NCBI GenBank assembly: GCA_025782395.1
Contig: JALGZD010000161.1
Location: forward strand, 1-64,000
Length of the DNA: 64,000 nucleotides
Source of the DNA: a bacterium
GTDB lineage: Bacteria > Joyebacterota > Joyebacteria > Joyebacterales > Joyebacteraceae
Reading direction: 5' to 3'
Below, one piece after another: positions 24,265-32,493 of the stretch. The stretch's first letter is position 1; every line of letters begins with the position of its first letter. A program made the position numbers and the translations under genes. The notes under the pieces are model-generated. The model was not told the origin of the DNA, ran no database searches, and was given only the letters and a program-made list of their open reading frames with translations.

Positions 24265-24828
24265 CTAGATGAGAACCGGAGACGCGTAGAAGATCACGCT
24301 CTGATGCTGCTCATCACCCAGGACCTCGGTCTTGAAGCCGTCATCGGTTCTGAACTGGATGGCGTCACCCTCTCTCAGAACAACGCTGTCGTCACCGATA
24401 GTGAACCTGTACATCCCCTTGAGGCAGATCATCACCATTTCACCTATCCGGGATTGCGTTGAGAGAACCTCACCCGGGGGGATAGTTTTCATGTGGACCT
24501 GTATGATCCCACCAGGTATGCCGGGACCGACCATCTCGAACCGACCAGGCTTGCCGCCGGCATCTGCCACGTACCGATAACATCCGTGTCCGGCCTTTGT
24601 AAGCAGGACAGCAGGCAGTGACTCATCCCTTACGAAGAGCGAAGGGTTCTCGCCAAGGGCGGCCGAGATCCGCTGCAGGGCACCGATCGTCGGCGATGTC
24701 TTTCCGCGTTCGACTTCCGAGATATGTGTGGCCGACATCCCGCAGCGAGCAGCGACCTCCTTGAGTGTAAGTCCCTTCTCGAAGCGGACGAGACGCAATC
24801 TACGTCCCAGCTCCTTCTTGGTCGACAT
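24265..24828 (-). CDS. XRE-family regulator with C-terminal cupin (paralogue 2)
   Basis: This 187-residue paralogue of the preceding protein is nearly identical in the recognition helix region: LTLKEVAARCGMSATHISEVERGKTSPTIGAL. The cupin half (IGEMVMICLKGMYRFTIGDDSVVLREGDAIQF) is conserved, but the linker between the domains (about 75-105) differs, so ligand or dimer contacts may differ. The ATG at 24828 has GGAG upstream. It is divergent from the aminotransferase gene, and a 12-bp-arm palindrome lies between them. Autoregulation and control of the aminotransferase are plausible inferences. Confidence 0.88.
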   Translation of the reverse strand: MSTKKELGRRLRLVRFEKGLTLKEVAARCGMSATHISEVERGKTSPTIGALQRISAALGENPSLFVRDESLPAVLLTKAGHGCYRYVADAGGKPGRFEMVGPGIPGGIIQVHMKTIPPGEVLSTQSRIGEMVMICLKGMYRFTIGDDSVVLREGDAIQFRTDDGFKTEVLGDEQHQSVIFYASPVLI

Positions 24829-24967
24829 CTGCAGTCTCCGTTGTTCGGTCTCTGAGTACCTCAGTCCGAGAATCCAAGCGTGGTGCCCCAGCTCCCGTGT
24901 GTAGAGTTGTGAATCCTGCCCAGAACCGTTGGACAAACTAATTTCACGCAAAGGTATCACGATATGG

Positions 24968-25000
24968 GAATACGGTCAAGCCGAAAGATTGACCGTATTC
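24968..25000. promoter_or_regulatory. Perfect inverted repeat, candidate operator
   Basis: GAATACGGTCAA (24968-24979) and its exact complement (24989-25000) flank a 9-bp spacer between the XRE-cupin gene and the aminotransferase. The left arm on the minus strand contains TTGACC, a possible -35 box for the regulator gene, so binding here could block its own promoter. Confidence 0.7.
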
Positions 25001-25049
25001 CACCGACCAGCGGTCCGCACGATCCCCTACAGAGCCTATGGTCTGACGC

Positions 25050-25078
25050 TTGACACGCCCGGATGCTACTGGTATTCT
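25050..25078 (+). promoter_or_regulatory. Sigma-70 promoter of the aminotransferase
   Basis: TTGACA (25050-25055) and TATTCT (25073-25078) are 17 bp apart. Predicted transcription starts about 60 nt before the ATG at 25147. The palindrome at 24968-25000 ends 49 bp upstream of the -35 box. Confidence 0.75.
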
Positions 25079-25146
25079 GAGATGTTTCGCTCAGGCGGCA
25101 AGATAGCGTTTTGGTCTTCCACACGGGGTTTCTTCCGGGAGGAGAT

Positions 25147-26400
25147 ATGGTCAGCGATCTTCAGGGGCTTTTCTCAACGAACGCAAGAGCGATGAAGAAG
25201 TCGATCATCCGTGAATTGCTCAAGCTCACTCGGAGACCGGAGGTGATCTCATTTGCCGGCGGCCTGCCCGATCCGAACGCCTTCCCCATAAAAGAAGTGG
25301 GGGAGATCGTGCTCGACGTCCTGAAACGCGAGGGCAAGACGGCTCTGCAGTACAGCCCGACGGAGGGCGATCCGAAGCTCAAGGATGAACTCATCGCCTA
25401 CCACGAGCAGGAGAACGGCATCAAGCTCAACCCGGACAACATCCTCATCACGGTCGCCTCCCAGCAGGCCCTGGATCTTGTGGGGAAGTGCTTCATAGAC
25501 ATCGGTGATCCGGTTATCGTCGGGCAGCCGACGTACGTCGGGGGGCTGAGTGCCTTCCACAATTACGGCGCGCGCATGATCGGAGTTCCGCTGGATGGAG
25601 GCGGAATGCGGATGGATCTTCTCGAGCTTGAGCTCAAGAAACTGAAGCAGGTGGGAAAGAGGCCGAAGTTCATCTACGTCATTCCCGACTTCCAGAATCC
25701 GGCCGGTCTCACGATGAACGAGGAGCGTCGGCGGAAGCTCCTGAAGCTCGCGCGCGAGTATGATTCGCTCGTCGTGGAGGACAGCCCCTACAGAGAGCTG
25801 CGCTACGAGGGCGAGAGCGTCGACACGATCTACGCTCTTGACGGCACGGGACAGGTGGTCGGGCTTCACACTTTCTCGAAGATCCTGTTCCCGGGGATGA
25901 GACTGGGATGGGTAATCGGAGATGAGATGGTGATCCAGAAGCTCGTGACGGCGAAACAGGCCACCGATCTGTGCACACCGGCCTTCACTCAGGCGATCGT
26001 GGCTGAGTTCATGAACAGGAATCTCCTCAGCAAGGTGATTGAGAACGTCAAGAGCATCTACTCGGAGAAGATGACAGTGATGCTTGATGCACTCGACGAG
26101 TACATGCCGGAGATCGCCGATCTAACGTGGACGCGGCCCGAGGGTGGGCTCTTCCTCTGGGTCACGCTGCCGGCGCACATGAACTCGGAGGAGCTCTTCT
26201 ACGAAGCAATCGAGAGCAACGTGGCGTTTGTCATAGGTTCGGCGTTCGACTGTACCGGTGAAGAGACGAACACGATGCGACTCAATTTCTCCTTCCCATC
26301 GAAGGATGACATAGTTGAGGGCATCAAACGCCTTGCCAAGGTCATTAAGGAATCAGACCGGATCCACAGGAGATCCAACGATATCATTGCCTCGCCGTAG
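25147..26400 (+). CDS. PLP-dependent class I/II aminotransferase (2-aminoadipate / aromatic type)
   Basis: This is a fold-type I aminotransferase of 417 residues. VISFAGGLPDPNAFP, LQYSPTEGDPKLKDEL, PDFQNPAGLTM, VVEDSPYRELRY, the Schiff-base Lys in HTFSKILFPGMRLGW and MRLNFSF (the carboxylate-binding Arg) match the LysN/ARO8-like group found in many bacteria and archaea. It transfers amino groups between 2-oxoglutarate and a broad set of amino acids (family knowledge). The ATG at 25147 follows GGGAGGAG. It has its own strong promoter and terminator and is divergent from two XRE-cupin regulators. There is no N-terminal GntR domain, so it is not a MocR regulator. Confidence 0.88.
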   Translation: MVSDLQGLFSTNARAMKKSIIRELLKLTRRPEVISFAGGLPDPNAFPIKEVGEIVLDVLKREGKTALQYSPTEGDPKLKDELIAYHEQENGIKLNPDNILITVASQQALDLVGKCFIDIGDPVIVGQPTYVGGLSAFHNYGARMIGVPLDGGGMRMDLLELELKKLKQVGKRPKFIYVIPDFQNPAGLTMNEERRRKLLKLAREYDSLVVEDSPYRELRYEGESVDTIYALDGTGQVVGLHTFSKILFPGMRLGWVIGDEMVIQKLVTAKQATDLCTPAFTQAIVAEFMNRNLLSKVIENVKSIYSEKMTVMLDALDEYMPEIADLTWTRPEGGLFLWVTLPAHMNSEELFYEAIESNVAFVIGSAFDCTGEETNTMRLNFSFPSKDDIVEGIKRLAKVIKESDRIHRRSNDIIASP

Positions 26401-26431
26401 GCACACGCGGCACAGCCGAAGGGTGTCAAGA

Positions 26432-26454
26432 GGGGCCGGATCTGTTCCGGCCCC
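26432..26454 (+). terminator. Terminator of the aminotransferase gene
   Basis: A 9-bp GC stem (26432-26440 with 26446-26454) with a 5-base loop is followed by CCTTTG, 31 bases after the stop codon. Confidence 0.85.
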
Positions 26455-26493
26455 CTTTGACAGAACGGGGGTGGCATGCGGCGGGAAACATGG

Positions 26494-26523
26494 TTGCCGC
26501 GTCCTTTCTCTCGATGCTATAAT
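26494..26523 (+). promoter_or_regulatory. Sigma-70 promoter of asnA
   Basis: TTGCCG (26494-26499), an 18-bp spacer and a consensus TATAAT (26518-26523) lie 77 bases upstream of the asnA start codon. Confidence 0.65.
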
Positions 26524-26600
26524 TCCAAGATTGGCGAGGAGAGCTGACGCGGAGAGATTCAACACGGTCTTGGTGACCGACAGAACCAGGAGAGGAACGC

Positions 26601-27734
26601 ATGGCGAACATGGACAAGACCGCCGATCTGGCAGGACCCGGAATCAGCACGTACGATGAGGTTGCGAAGATTCTCCCTGAGGGCTACGAACCGATTCTCC
26701 CTCCATTGGAGCGCATGAAGGCGCTCTACGAGATCAAGCGGTACATTGAGGACGGCCTCGCAAGGGAGCTCAACCTGCAGATGGTACAGGTCCCTCTCAT
26801 CGTCGAGAAGAGCAGTGGAGTCAACGACGATCTGGACCGTGACGGGTCGCGTACCCCGGTCGATTTCCCGTGCGGTCTCGGACTCGATAAGCGGATCGAG
26901 GCGCAGGTTGTTCAGGCTGCGACGAAGTGGAAGCGCCCGGCGCTCAAGCAGTTCGGCTGCGCCGTGGGCGAGGGGATCAACACCGACATGCGTGCCGTGC
27001 GGAAGGACTACTTTCTCGACCACGACCACAGTTCCTACGTCGACCAGTGGGACTGGGAAAAGGTCATCACCGACAAGGACCGCAATCTCGACTACCTGAA
27101 GGACACCGTTCGCAAGATCTGGAAGGTCCTCTACGGTGCGGGGATGCACGCGCAGGAGCTTTTCCCGGAGCTCAAGACCGACAAGTATCCGGACTTCCCC
27201 GAGGAGCTTGAGTTCTTCCACGCTGAAGAGATTCTCGAGATGTATCCGGACCTTCCGAGGAAGCAGCGTGAGACGAAGCTCATCATGGAGCACCCGGCGG
27301 TCTTCATCATCGGCATCGGTTGGGTTCTCAAGGACGGCTACCCGCACGAGATGCGTGCGGCCGACTACGATGACTGGGTCACGCCGACAGTCTCCGAGAA
27401 GGGCGAGCCGATGCACGGGTTGAACGGCGACATCCTCGTGTGGAACCCGGTCACGAAGCGGCGTCACGAGCTCACATCGATGGGCATCCGTGTCACGAAG
27501 GAAACGCTGAAGCAGCAGCTCGAGCTCACAGGCCAGATGGACTTCCTCGAGCGGCCGTATCACCAGGCCATCATGAACGATGAGATCCCGCTCTCGATAG
27601 GCGGCGGCATCGGGCAGGCGAGAACCTATATGTATTTTCTCCGGACGGCACATCTCGGTGAGGTAACGGTCTCGATCTGGCCGAAGAAGCTGAAGGAGAT
27701 CTGTGCGGCGAAGAACATAATCGTTCTGGAGTAG
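26601..27734 (+). CDS. asnA: Aspartate--ammonia ligase
   Basis: The protein has 377 residues, longer than E. coli AsnA (330) through insertions and a longer N-terminus. It belongs to the class II aminoacyl-tRNA-synthetase-like fold. Supporting segments are MVQVPLIVEKSSGVNDDLDRDG, KQFGCAVGEGINTDMRAVRKD, SSYVDQWDWEKVI, LNGDILVWNP and SIGGGIGQARTYMYFLRTAHLGEVTVSIWP, the adenylate-binding arginine motif. It makes asparagine from aspartate, ammonia and ATP. It is a single-gene unit with its own promoter and terminator. Confidence 0.92.
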   Translation: MANMDKTADLAGPGISTYDEVAKILPEGYEPILPPLERMKALYEIKRYIEDGLARELNLQMVQVPLIVEKSSGVNDDLDRDGSRTPVDFPCGLGLDKRIEAQVVQAATKWKRPALKQFGCAVGEGINTDMRAVRKDYFLDHDHSSYVDQWDWEKVITDKDRNLDYLKDTVRKIWKVLYGAGMHAQELFPELKTDKYPDFPEELEFFHAEEILEMYPDLPRKQRETKLIMEHPAVFIIGIGWVLKDGYPHEMRAADYDDWVTPTVSEKGEPMHGLNGDILVWNPVTKRRHELTSMGIRVTKETLKQQLELTGQMDFLERPYHQAIMNDEIPLSIGGGIGQARTYMYFLRTAHLGEVTVSIWPKKLKEICAAKNIIVLE

Positions 27735-27796
27735 CCGGGGTCGGCGTTGGATGAGCACAGGGCGGGTGATGCGGCAGTCGCAGTACCCTGGGATAG

Positions 27797-27840
27797 AAGG
27801 GGCCGTCTGTGGGAAAGCACCGCAGATGGCCCCTTGTTTT
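27797..27840 (+). terminator. Terminator of asnA
   Basis: A 14-base arm pair (27797-27810 with 27822-27835, one mismatch and one G-T) is followed by GTTTT. The stem core is AAGGGGCC/GGCCCCTT. Confidence 0.85.
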
Positions 27841-27858
27841 GCGGCACGGAGCTGAGGG

Positions 27859-27887
27859 TTTGGTGCGGGCGTGATCTGTGCTATCAT
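27859..27887 (+). promoter_or_regulatory. Possible promoter of buk-ptb
   Basis: TTTGGT (27859-27864) and TATCAT (27882-27887) are 17 bp apart, just after the asnA terminator and 46 bp before the buk start. The -35 is weak. Confidence 0.4.
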
Positions 27888-27932
27888 TTTGAGGCTTGAG
27901 GCGGGCCGGTGGGCTGAGCAAGGAGATGTGCC

Positions 27933-29045
27933 ATGTCGGGAGTCCTGAGAGTGCTGGCCGTCAACCCGGGCGGCATGACCACAAAGATCGCCGTCTACGA
28001 GGACGACACGCGCGTCTACGAGGCGACCGTGGATCACTCGCGGGGGGAACTCTCGGGATTCGACACCATTCCCGACCAGCTCGACTACCGAAAGACCGCG
28101 ATAGAGGCCGCTCTCAAGAGCGGGGGCTATCGCGGCAAGTCGTTTGATGCAGTTGTCGGCAGGGGAGGTCTCTTCAAGTCGATCCCGAGCGGGACCTACT
28201 TCGTCAATGAGGAGATGCTCCACGACGCCCGGACCGGCTACGCAGGGCAGCACGCCTCCAATCTCGGGGCGCTTTTGGCTGAGGCGCTAAGACGGGATCT
28301 TGGCGGCAAGGCGTTCGTGGTCGACCCCGTCTGTGTTGATGAATTCGAGTCTCTGGCCAGGTACTCAGGTCATCCTGAGATCAAGCGCAAGAGCCTACTG
28401 CACGCGCTCAACATCAAGGCCACGGCCAAGAAGGCGGCCGCGAAGCTGGGTAGCCGCATCGACGACGTCAACATGATAGTCGCCCACCTGGGAAGCGGGA
28501 TCTCCATCGCGCCTCTCAGGAAGGGAAAGATGGTGGATGTGAACAATGCTCTCTCAGGCGGTCCTTTCTCCCCGGAGCGCACGGGAGCGTTGCCCCTGAT
28601 AGAGATGTTCGATTTCATGATCGAGAAGCGATACGACCCCGGGAGAATGAAGAAGTTCATCGCGAAGGAAGGTGGGCTTCTGGCATATCTGGGCACAAAC
28701 GATTTCCGTGAGATTGAGAAGCGCGTGGAGGGCGGCGACCCGGACGCGCGCGAGACCGTCGAAGCTATGGCCTACCAGACGGGCAAGGAGATATGCGCGA
28801 TGGCCGCGGTGCTGTCCGGTGATGTCGATGCGATCGTGCTGACAGGAGCTCTCGCCAATTCGGGACTTCTGGTCGACCTTCTCAAGAAACGTGTTTCCTT
28901 CGTGGCCGACGTCCTGGTCCTCCCAGGCGAGAACGAGCTGGAGTCACTGGCGGGCGGGGCGCTTGAAGTTCTGCGAGGGGAAGCGGACCCCAAGGTTTAC
29001 CCCACGGGCAGGGCGGCAACGGGGAAGGGCAACGTCTGCCGGTAG
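27933..29045 (+). CDS. buk: Butyrate kinase
   Basis: This is an ASKHA-superfamily acyl kinase of 370 residues. It starts VLAVNPGGMTTKIAVYEDD (phosphate-1 loop). VGRGGLFKSIPSGTYFVNEEML is characteristic of butyrate kinase. It also has VAHLGSGISIAPLRKGKMVDVNNAL, GPFSPERTGALP and DAIVLTGALANS. It makes butyrate and ATP from butyryl phosphate, or acts on branched homologues such as isobutyryl phosphate. With ptb directly downstream, it supports energy conservation by butyrate-type fermentation or branched acid formation. The last codons (NVCR) and stop lie in the first copy of a direct repeat. Confidence 0.92.
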   Translation: MSGVLRVLAVNPGGMTTKIAVYEDDTRVYEATVDHSRGELSGFDTIPDQLDYRKTAIEAALKSGGYRGKSFDAVVGRGGLFKSIPSGTYFVNEEMLHDARTGYAGQHASNLGALLAEALRRDLGGKAFVVDPVCVDEFESLARYSGHPEIKRKSLLHALNIKATAKKAAAKLGSRIDDVNMIVAHLGSGISIAPLRKGKMVDVNNALSGGPFSPERTGALPLIEMFDFMIEKRYDPGRMKKFIAKEGGLLAYLGTNDFREIEKRVEGGDPDARETVEAMAYQTGKEICAMAAVLSGDVDAIVLTGALANSGLLVDLLKKRVSFVADVLVLPGENELESLAGGALEVLRGEADPKVYPTGRAATGKGNVCR

Positions 29046-29112
29046 CGTTGCGGTGAGCGATGACGTCTGCCGGTAGGTAGCGTTACGGTGAGTGATAACG
29101 TCTGCCGGTAGC
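29032..29112 (+). repeat. Direct repeat at the buk 3' end
   Basis: ACGTCTGCCGGTAG occurs at 29032, 29063 and 29098. The first two copies continue with CGTTRCGGTGAGYGAT; the second has a 4-base GTAG duplication. The first copy contains the buk stop codon. Confidence 0.85.
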
Positions 29113-29176
29113 TTGGTGACGAACGACTGTGACTCTCTGATGCATCTGTAGGATCAAGCTGGCGAAAGGAGCACGC

Positions 29177-30118
29177 ATGGCCGGAACACAGCCACCGAGG
29201 AGCTTCGACGAGCTTAGAGCAAAGGCGCTCGAGTACGGGAAAACGCGCGGGAGAGCCCGACTCGGTCTGGCCGCGGCGTCGGACGAGTGCGCGCTCGAGG
29301 CGGCGCACGATGCGTGGAGGCTCGAACTTGTGGATCCGGTTCTTGTCGGCAATCCGGATCTCATTCAGACGGCGGCCGACAGTGCCGGTCTGGACATCTC
29401 ATCATGGCGCATCGTCGAGGCGGACGGACCCGTCGAATCAGCCCGGAAAGCGGTGGAACTGGTGCGTCAGGGCGAAGTCGACTTCCTCATGAAGGGCAAG
29501 ATGAATACTGCCGTACTCATGAGGGCCGTTCTGGACAAGGAGACGGGGATTCGTTCCGGTGGACTTATGAGCCATATCGCCGTGGTGTGGACCCCGACCT
29601 TCGGTCGCCTGCTCTGCATGTCCGACGGAGGCATAGTGCTGGCTCCGACTCTGGAGGAGAAGGCCGATATCATCAGGAACGCCGTCGACGCCATGCACAA
29701 GCTTGGATGGAAGTGCCCGAACGTAGCGGTCGTGGGTGCTCTCGAACTCGTCAACCCGAAGATGCCGCACACTATTGATGCGGCAGCGCTGGCGAAGATG
29801 AACGACCGGGGTCAGATTACCGGTTGCATCGTTGACGGTCCGTTCGGTTTCGACAATGCCATCAGCGAGGAGGCAGCCAGGACGAAGGGTGTCAAGAGCC
29901 CGATCGCCGGGAAGGCGGATCTCGTCACCTTCGCAGACATAGATGTCGGGAACGTGTTCTACAAGGCTCTCTACTTCATGACCGAGGGCGTTCAGAATGC
30001 GGGCGTCCTGATCGGGTCGAAAGTGCCGATCGTGCTGCCCTCGAGGGCGGACGGTCTTGACACGAAGCGGAATTCGATCGTTGTCGCTGCGGTCATAGGA
30101 TACGCCCCTGCGGGGTAG
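29177..30118 (+). CDS. ptb: Phosphate butyryltransferase (Ptb/Pta family)
   Basis: The protein has 313 residues. It has the phosphate acyltransferase fold with FLMKGKMNTAVLMRAVLDKETGIR, SHIAVVWTPTFGRLLCMSDGG, GCIVDGPFGFDNAIS and ADLVTFADIDVGNVFYKAL. It converts butyryl-CoA and phosphate to butyryl phosphate, the substrate of the kinase encoded upstream. The order buk-ptb is the reverse of the classical clostridial operon. The 131-bp gap is occupied by direct repeats. Acetyl specificity cannot be excluded by sequence reading, but pairing with butyrate kinase favours butyryl or branched-chain substrates. Confidence 0.9.
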   Translation: MAGTQPPRSFDELRAKALEYGKTRGRARLGLAAASDECALEAAHDAWRLELVDPVLVGNPDLIQTAADSAGLDISSWRIVEADGPVESARKAVELVRQGEVDFLMKGKMNTAVLMRAVLDKETGIRSGGLMSHIAVVWTPTFGRLLCMSDGGIVLAPTLEEKADIIRNAVDAMHKLGWKCPNVAVVGALELVNPKMPHTIDAAALAKMNDRGQITGCIVDGPFGFDNAISEEAARTKGVKSPIAGKADLVTFADIDVGNVFYKALYFMTEGVQNAGVLIGSKVPIVLPSRADGLDTKRNSIVVAAVIGYAPAG

Positions 30119-30139
30119 CGTATCGGGGATCTGTGGCGA

Positions 30140-30224
30140 GCGAGAGTGGCGGAACTGGCAGACGCGCTGGATTTAGGTTCCAGTAGGGAAACCTGTGGGG
30201 GTTCGAGTCCCCCCTCTCGCACCA
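30140..30224 (+). tRNA. tRNA-Leu (UAG)
   Basis: The 85-nt cloverleaf has acceptor GCGAGAG paired with CTCTCGC and an encoded CCA. The anticodon loop TTTAGGT at 30172-30178 gives UAG (30174-30176). A long variable arm is typical of leucine tRNAs, and the T-loop is GTTCGAGTCC. Confidence 0.95.
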
Positions 30225-30295
30225 CCTGTCAAGGATGCGGCGTTTGGGGCCGCACAGGCGTAGTTTATGCAGCCGATCGCAAGAAGGAGCAGTCA

Positions 30296-31621
30296 TTGCT
30301 GATTCGTGTAGAAGAACTCGATGGGTGGAAGAGGAAGCTCGTGGTCGTTCTTCCAGAGGAAGACGTTACGAAGAAGGTGAGCGAGCTTTATCTCGAGCTC
30401 TCGAAGCGTGTGGATGTGCCCGGCTTCAGGAAGGGGAAGGTCCCCCGCAAGATGCTCGAGAGGCTTCACGGTGACACCGTAGAGGCCGAAGCGATCGAAG
30501 CACTTATCGGCGAGGCCTACGTGGGCGCGGTCCGGGAATCGGGTCTGAAGCCCATCTGTGATCCGGTCGTTGAGAAATTGGAGAGCGGCCTGACGGACGC
30601 CGCGTATACCTTCACCGCGACGGTAGAGGTGCAGCCCGAAGTCGACATCTCCGACTACAGCGGCATGAAGTTCGCTGAGCGTATTCCGAAGATCGCCGAC
30701 GAGGATGTCGGACACGCGATCGATGAGCTCAGAGATCAGCGGGCGGAGCTTGTGACGGTGGGACGTCCCTCGGTCGCTGGTGACTTCGTCATCATTGACT
30801 ATGTTCGTCTCGACGATCACGGGAACGCCATCGAGGAATCGAAGCAGTCCGATTTTCCGTATGAGGTCGGCAGGGGAGGCGTGGCGAAGGAGTTGGAGGA
30901 GGCACTTGCGGGTGCAAGTCCGGGTGACGAGAAGAAGGTCACTATCACGTACCCTGATGACTACGGGAGTGATGCTCTGAGCGGAAAGACGATCTCATTC
31001 AATGTCTCCGTCAAGGAGGTCAAGGAGAAGAACCTCCCGACTCTTGATGATGAGTTCGCCCGTACGCTCGGAGGATTCGAGACGCTTCTTGATCTCAGGG
31101 TTCAGGTGCGGAACAGCCTGGAAACGGAGGCGAAAGCGGCGGCACGGCGGAAGCTCGAGGAGGATGTGATCAACAAGCTCATCGAGGAGAACCCGTTCGA
31201 GCTGCCTGAGTGTCTCGTTCAAGACCGCCTTGCACGCATGTACACGCGCATGACCGACGGCCGCGATGAGGCCGATCTGCCGGATCGTGACGAGTTTGAC
31301 CGTGCCTACCGCGAGGTCGTGGAGCGGCAGGTTAAATCCGGCATCCTGCTCGCCAGGATAGCGGAGACGAACGACGTCAAGGTGAGCAAAGATGATGTCA
31401 GGACACGCGTTGGTCTTCTGGCTGAGCGTCAGGGTCGCGAGCCCGGAGGATTCTACGACGATCTCAAGGGAACGGACCTCCTGTCGCAGATCGAAGATGA
31501 CCTGTGGTTGGAGAAGGTCCACGCACTTCTCATTGACGGCGTGACGGTCACGACCGAGATGATGGACCTGCCGCGGCCGCCGGCCGAGAAGGCCGTAGGC
31601 AGAGCTGACAGCCGGGATTAG
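30296..31621 (+). CDS. tig: Trigger factor, ribosome-associated chaperone
   Basis: The protein has 441 residues with the three trigger factor domains. The N-terminal ribosome-binding domain carries the [14 protein letters not shown] signature near residues 40-53. The FKBP-type PPIase domain is at about 155-245 ([15 protein letters not shown] ... [32 protein letters not shown]). The C-terminal helical chaperone domain fills the rest. The TTG at 30296 is chosen because AAGGAGC lies five bases upstream; the frame runs back into tRNA-Leu but cannot be coding there. It is first in a tig-clpP-lon-engB protein-quality-control cluster. It binds nascent chains at the ribosome exit. Confidence 0.92.
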   Translation: MLIRVEELDGWKRKLVVVLPEEDVTKKVSELYLELSKRVDVPGFRKGKVPRKMLERLHGDTVEAEAIEALIGEAYVGAVRESGLKPICDPVVEKLESGLTDAAYTFTATVEVQPEVDISDYSGMKFAERIPKIADEDVGHAIDELRDQRAELVTVGRPSVAGDFVIIDYVRLDDHGNAIEESKQSDFPYEVGRGGVAKELEEALAGASPGDEKKVTITYPDDYGSDALSGKTISFNVSVKEVKEKNLPTLDDEFARTLGGFETLLDLRVQVRNSLETEAKAAARRKLEEDVINKLIEENPFELPECLVQDRLARMYTRMTDGRDEADLPDRDEFDRAYREVVERQVKSGILLARIAETNDVKVSKDDVRTRVGLLAERQGREPGGFYDDLKGTDLLSQIEDDLWLEKVHALLIDGVTVTTEMMDLPRPPAEKAVGRADSRD

Positions 31622-31682
31622 GAAGGCGGACTTCACGCACACCCGCGACGGAACGGAGTCGCGCTGGGGATACCACTGGGGG

Positions 31683-32291
31683 ATGACACGCATGGGACTT
31701 ACGCCCTTTGTCATCGAGCAGACCCGAAGAGGCGAGCGCTCGTATGACATCTTCTCACGACTGCTGAAGGACAACATCGTCTTCATCGGCGTTCCTATCG
31801 ACGACAGGATCGCCAACATCGTCATAGCACAGCTCCTGTTTCTCGAAGCGCAGGATCCTGAGCGGGACATCTATATCTACATCAACAGTCCGGGCGGACA
31901 CATCGCTGCGGGGCTGGCGATCTACGACACCATGCAGTACATCAGGTCCGATGTACACACGATCTGCATGGGACAGGCGGCCAGCATGGCGGCCGTGCTC
32001 CTCGCAGCCGGGACAAAAGGCAAGCGGTCGGCACTGCCGCACGCGCGTGCCATGCTTCACCAGCCAATGGGTGGAAGCGAGGGGCAGGCAAGCGACATCG
32101 AAATATACGCCAAGGAAATCGTCCGGATGAAGGCGGAGCTGACGGACATCCTCGCGAAGCACACCGGCCAGAGCAAAAAGAAGGTACTCGCGGATTCGGA
32201 CCGGAACTTCTTCATGTCGGCTGAGCAGGCTCTCGAGTACGGGCTCATCGATGAGGTGATCGCCAGGAAGCACGAGCCTCCTGCCGAGTAG
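31683..32291 (+). CDS. clpP: ATP-dependent Clp protease proteolytic subunit
   Basis: The protein has 202 residues. The catalytic triad is visible: Ser in [14 protein letters not shown], His in [10 protein letters not shown] and an Asp further on. [22 protein letters not shown] is the oxyanion strand region. ATG 31683 and ATG 31692 are both possible; a GGGGG run precedes them. Unlike the common tig-clpP-clpX-lon arrangement, no clpX follows, so its unfoldase must be encoded elsewhere. Confidence 0.94.
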   Translation: MTRMGLTPFVIEQTRRGERSYDIFSRLLKDNIVFIGVPIDDRIANIVIAQLLFLEAQDPERDIYIYINSPGGHIAAGLAIYDTMQYIRSDVHTICMGQAASMAAVLLAAGTKGKRSALPHARAMLHQPMGGSEGQASDIEIYAKEIVRMKAELTDILAKHTGQSKKKVLADSDRNFFMSAEQALEYGLIDEVIARKHEPPAE

Positions 32292-32352
32292 GCGCGGACA
32301 CAACCGGATCGATTGCGGTGGATGGCAGTGAATCCGCCGGCAAGCAGGCAAG

Positions 32353-32381
32353 TTGCGGGACAGGATCGCCCCGACTATGTT
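32353..32381 (+). promoter_or_regulatory. Possible sigma-70 promoter of lon
   Basis: TTGCGG (32353-32358) and TATGTT (32376-32381) are 17 bp apart in the 202-bp gap between clpP and lon, giving a leader of about 105 nt. No CIRCE-type heat-shock element is visible. Confidence 0.4.
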
Positions 32382-32493
32382 ATGGATTGGGTAGTACTCG
32401 TATCACATGTATTCCTCGCCTCGCGCATTTGCGAGCGAGACTGCCGGGTCCGGGAGGACCCAGTGGCCGGGGGAACGGACAACAGGAGATGAG

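Noticed and set aside
25147-26400. MocR/PdxR-type transcription factor
   Set aside because: The protein lacks an N-terminal GntR winged-helix domain and begins directly with the aminotransferase fold.
26559-28253. 564-codon open frame on the minus strand
   Set aside because: It is antisense to asnA and the start of buk, crosses the asnA terminator, and has no recognisable domain.
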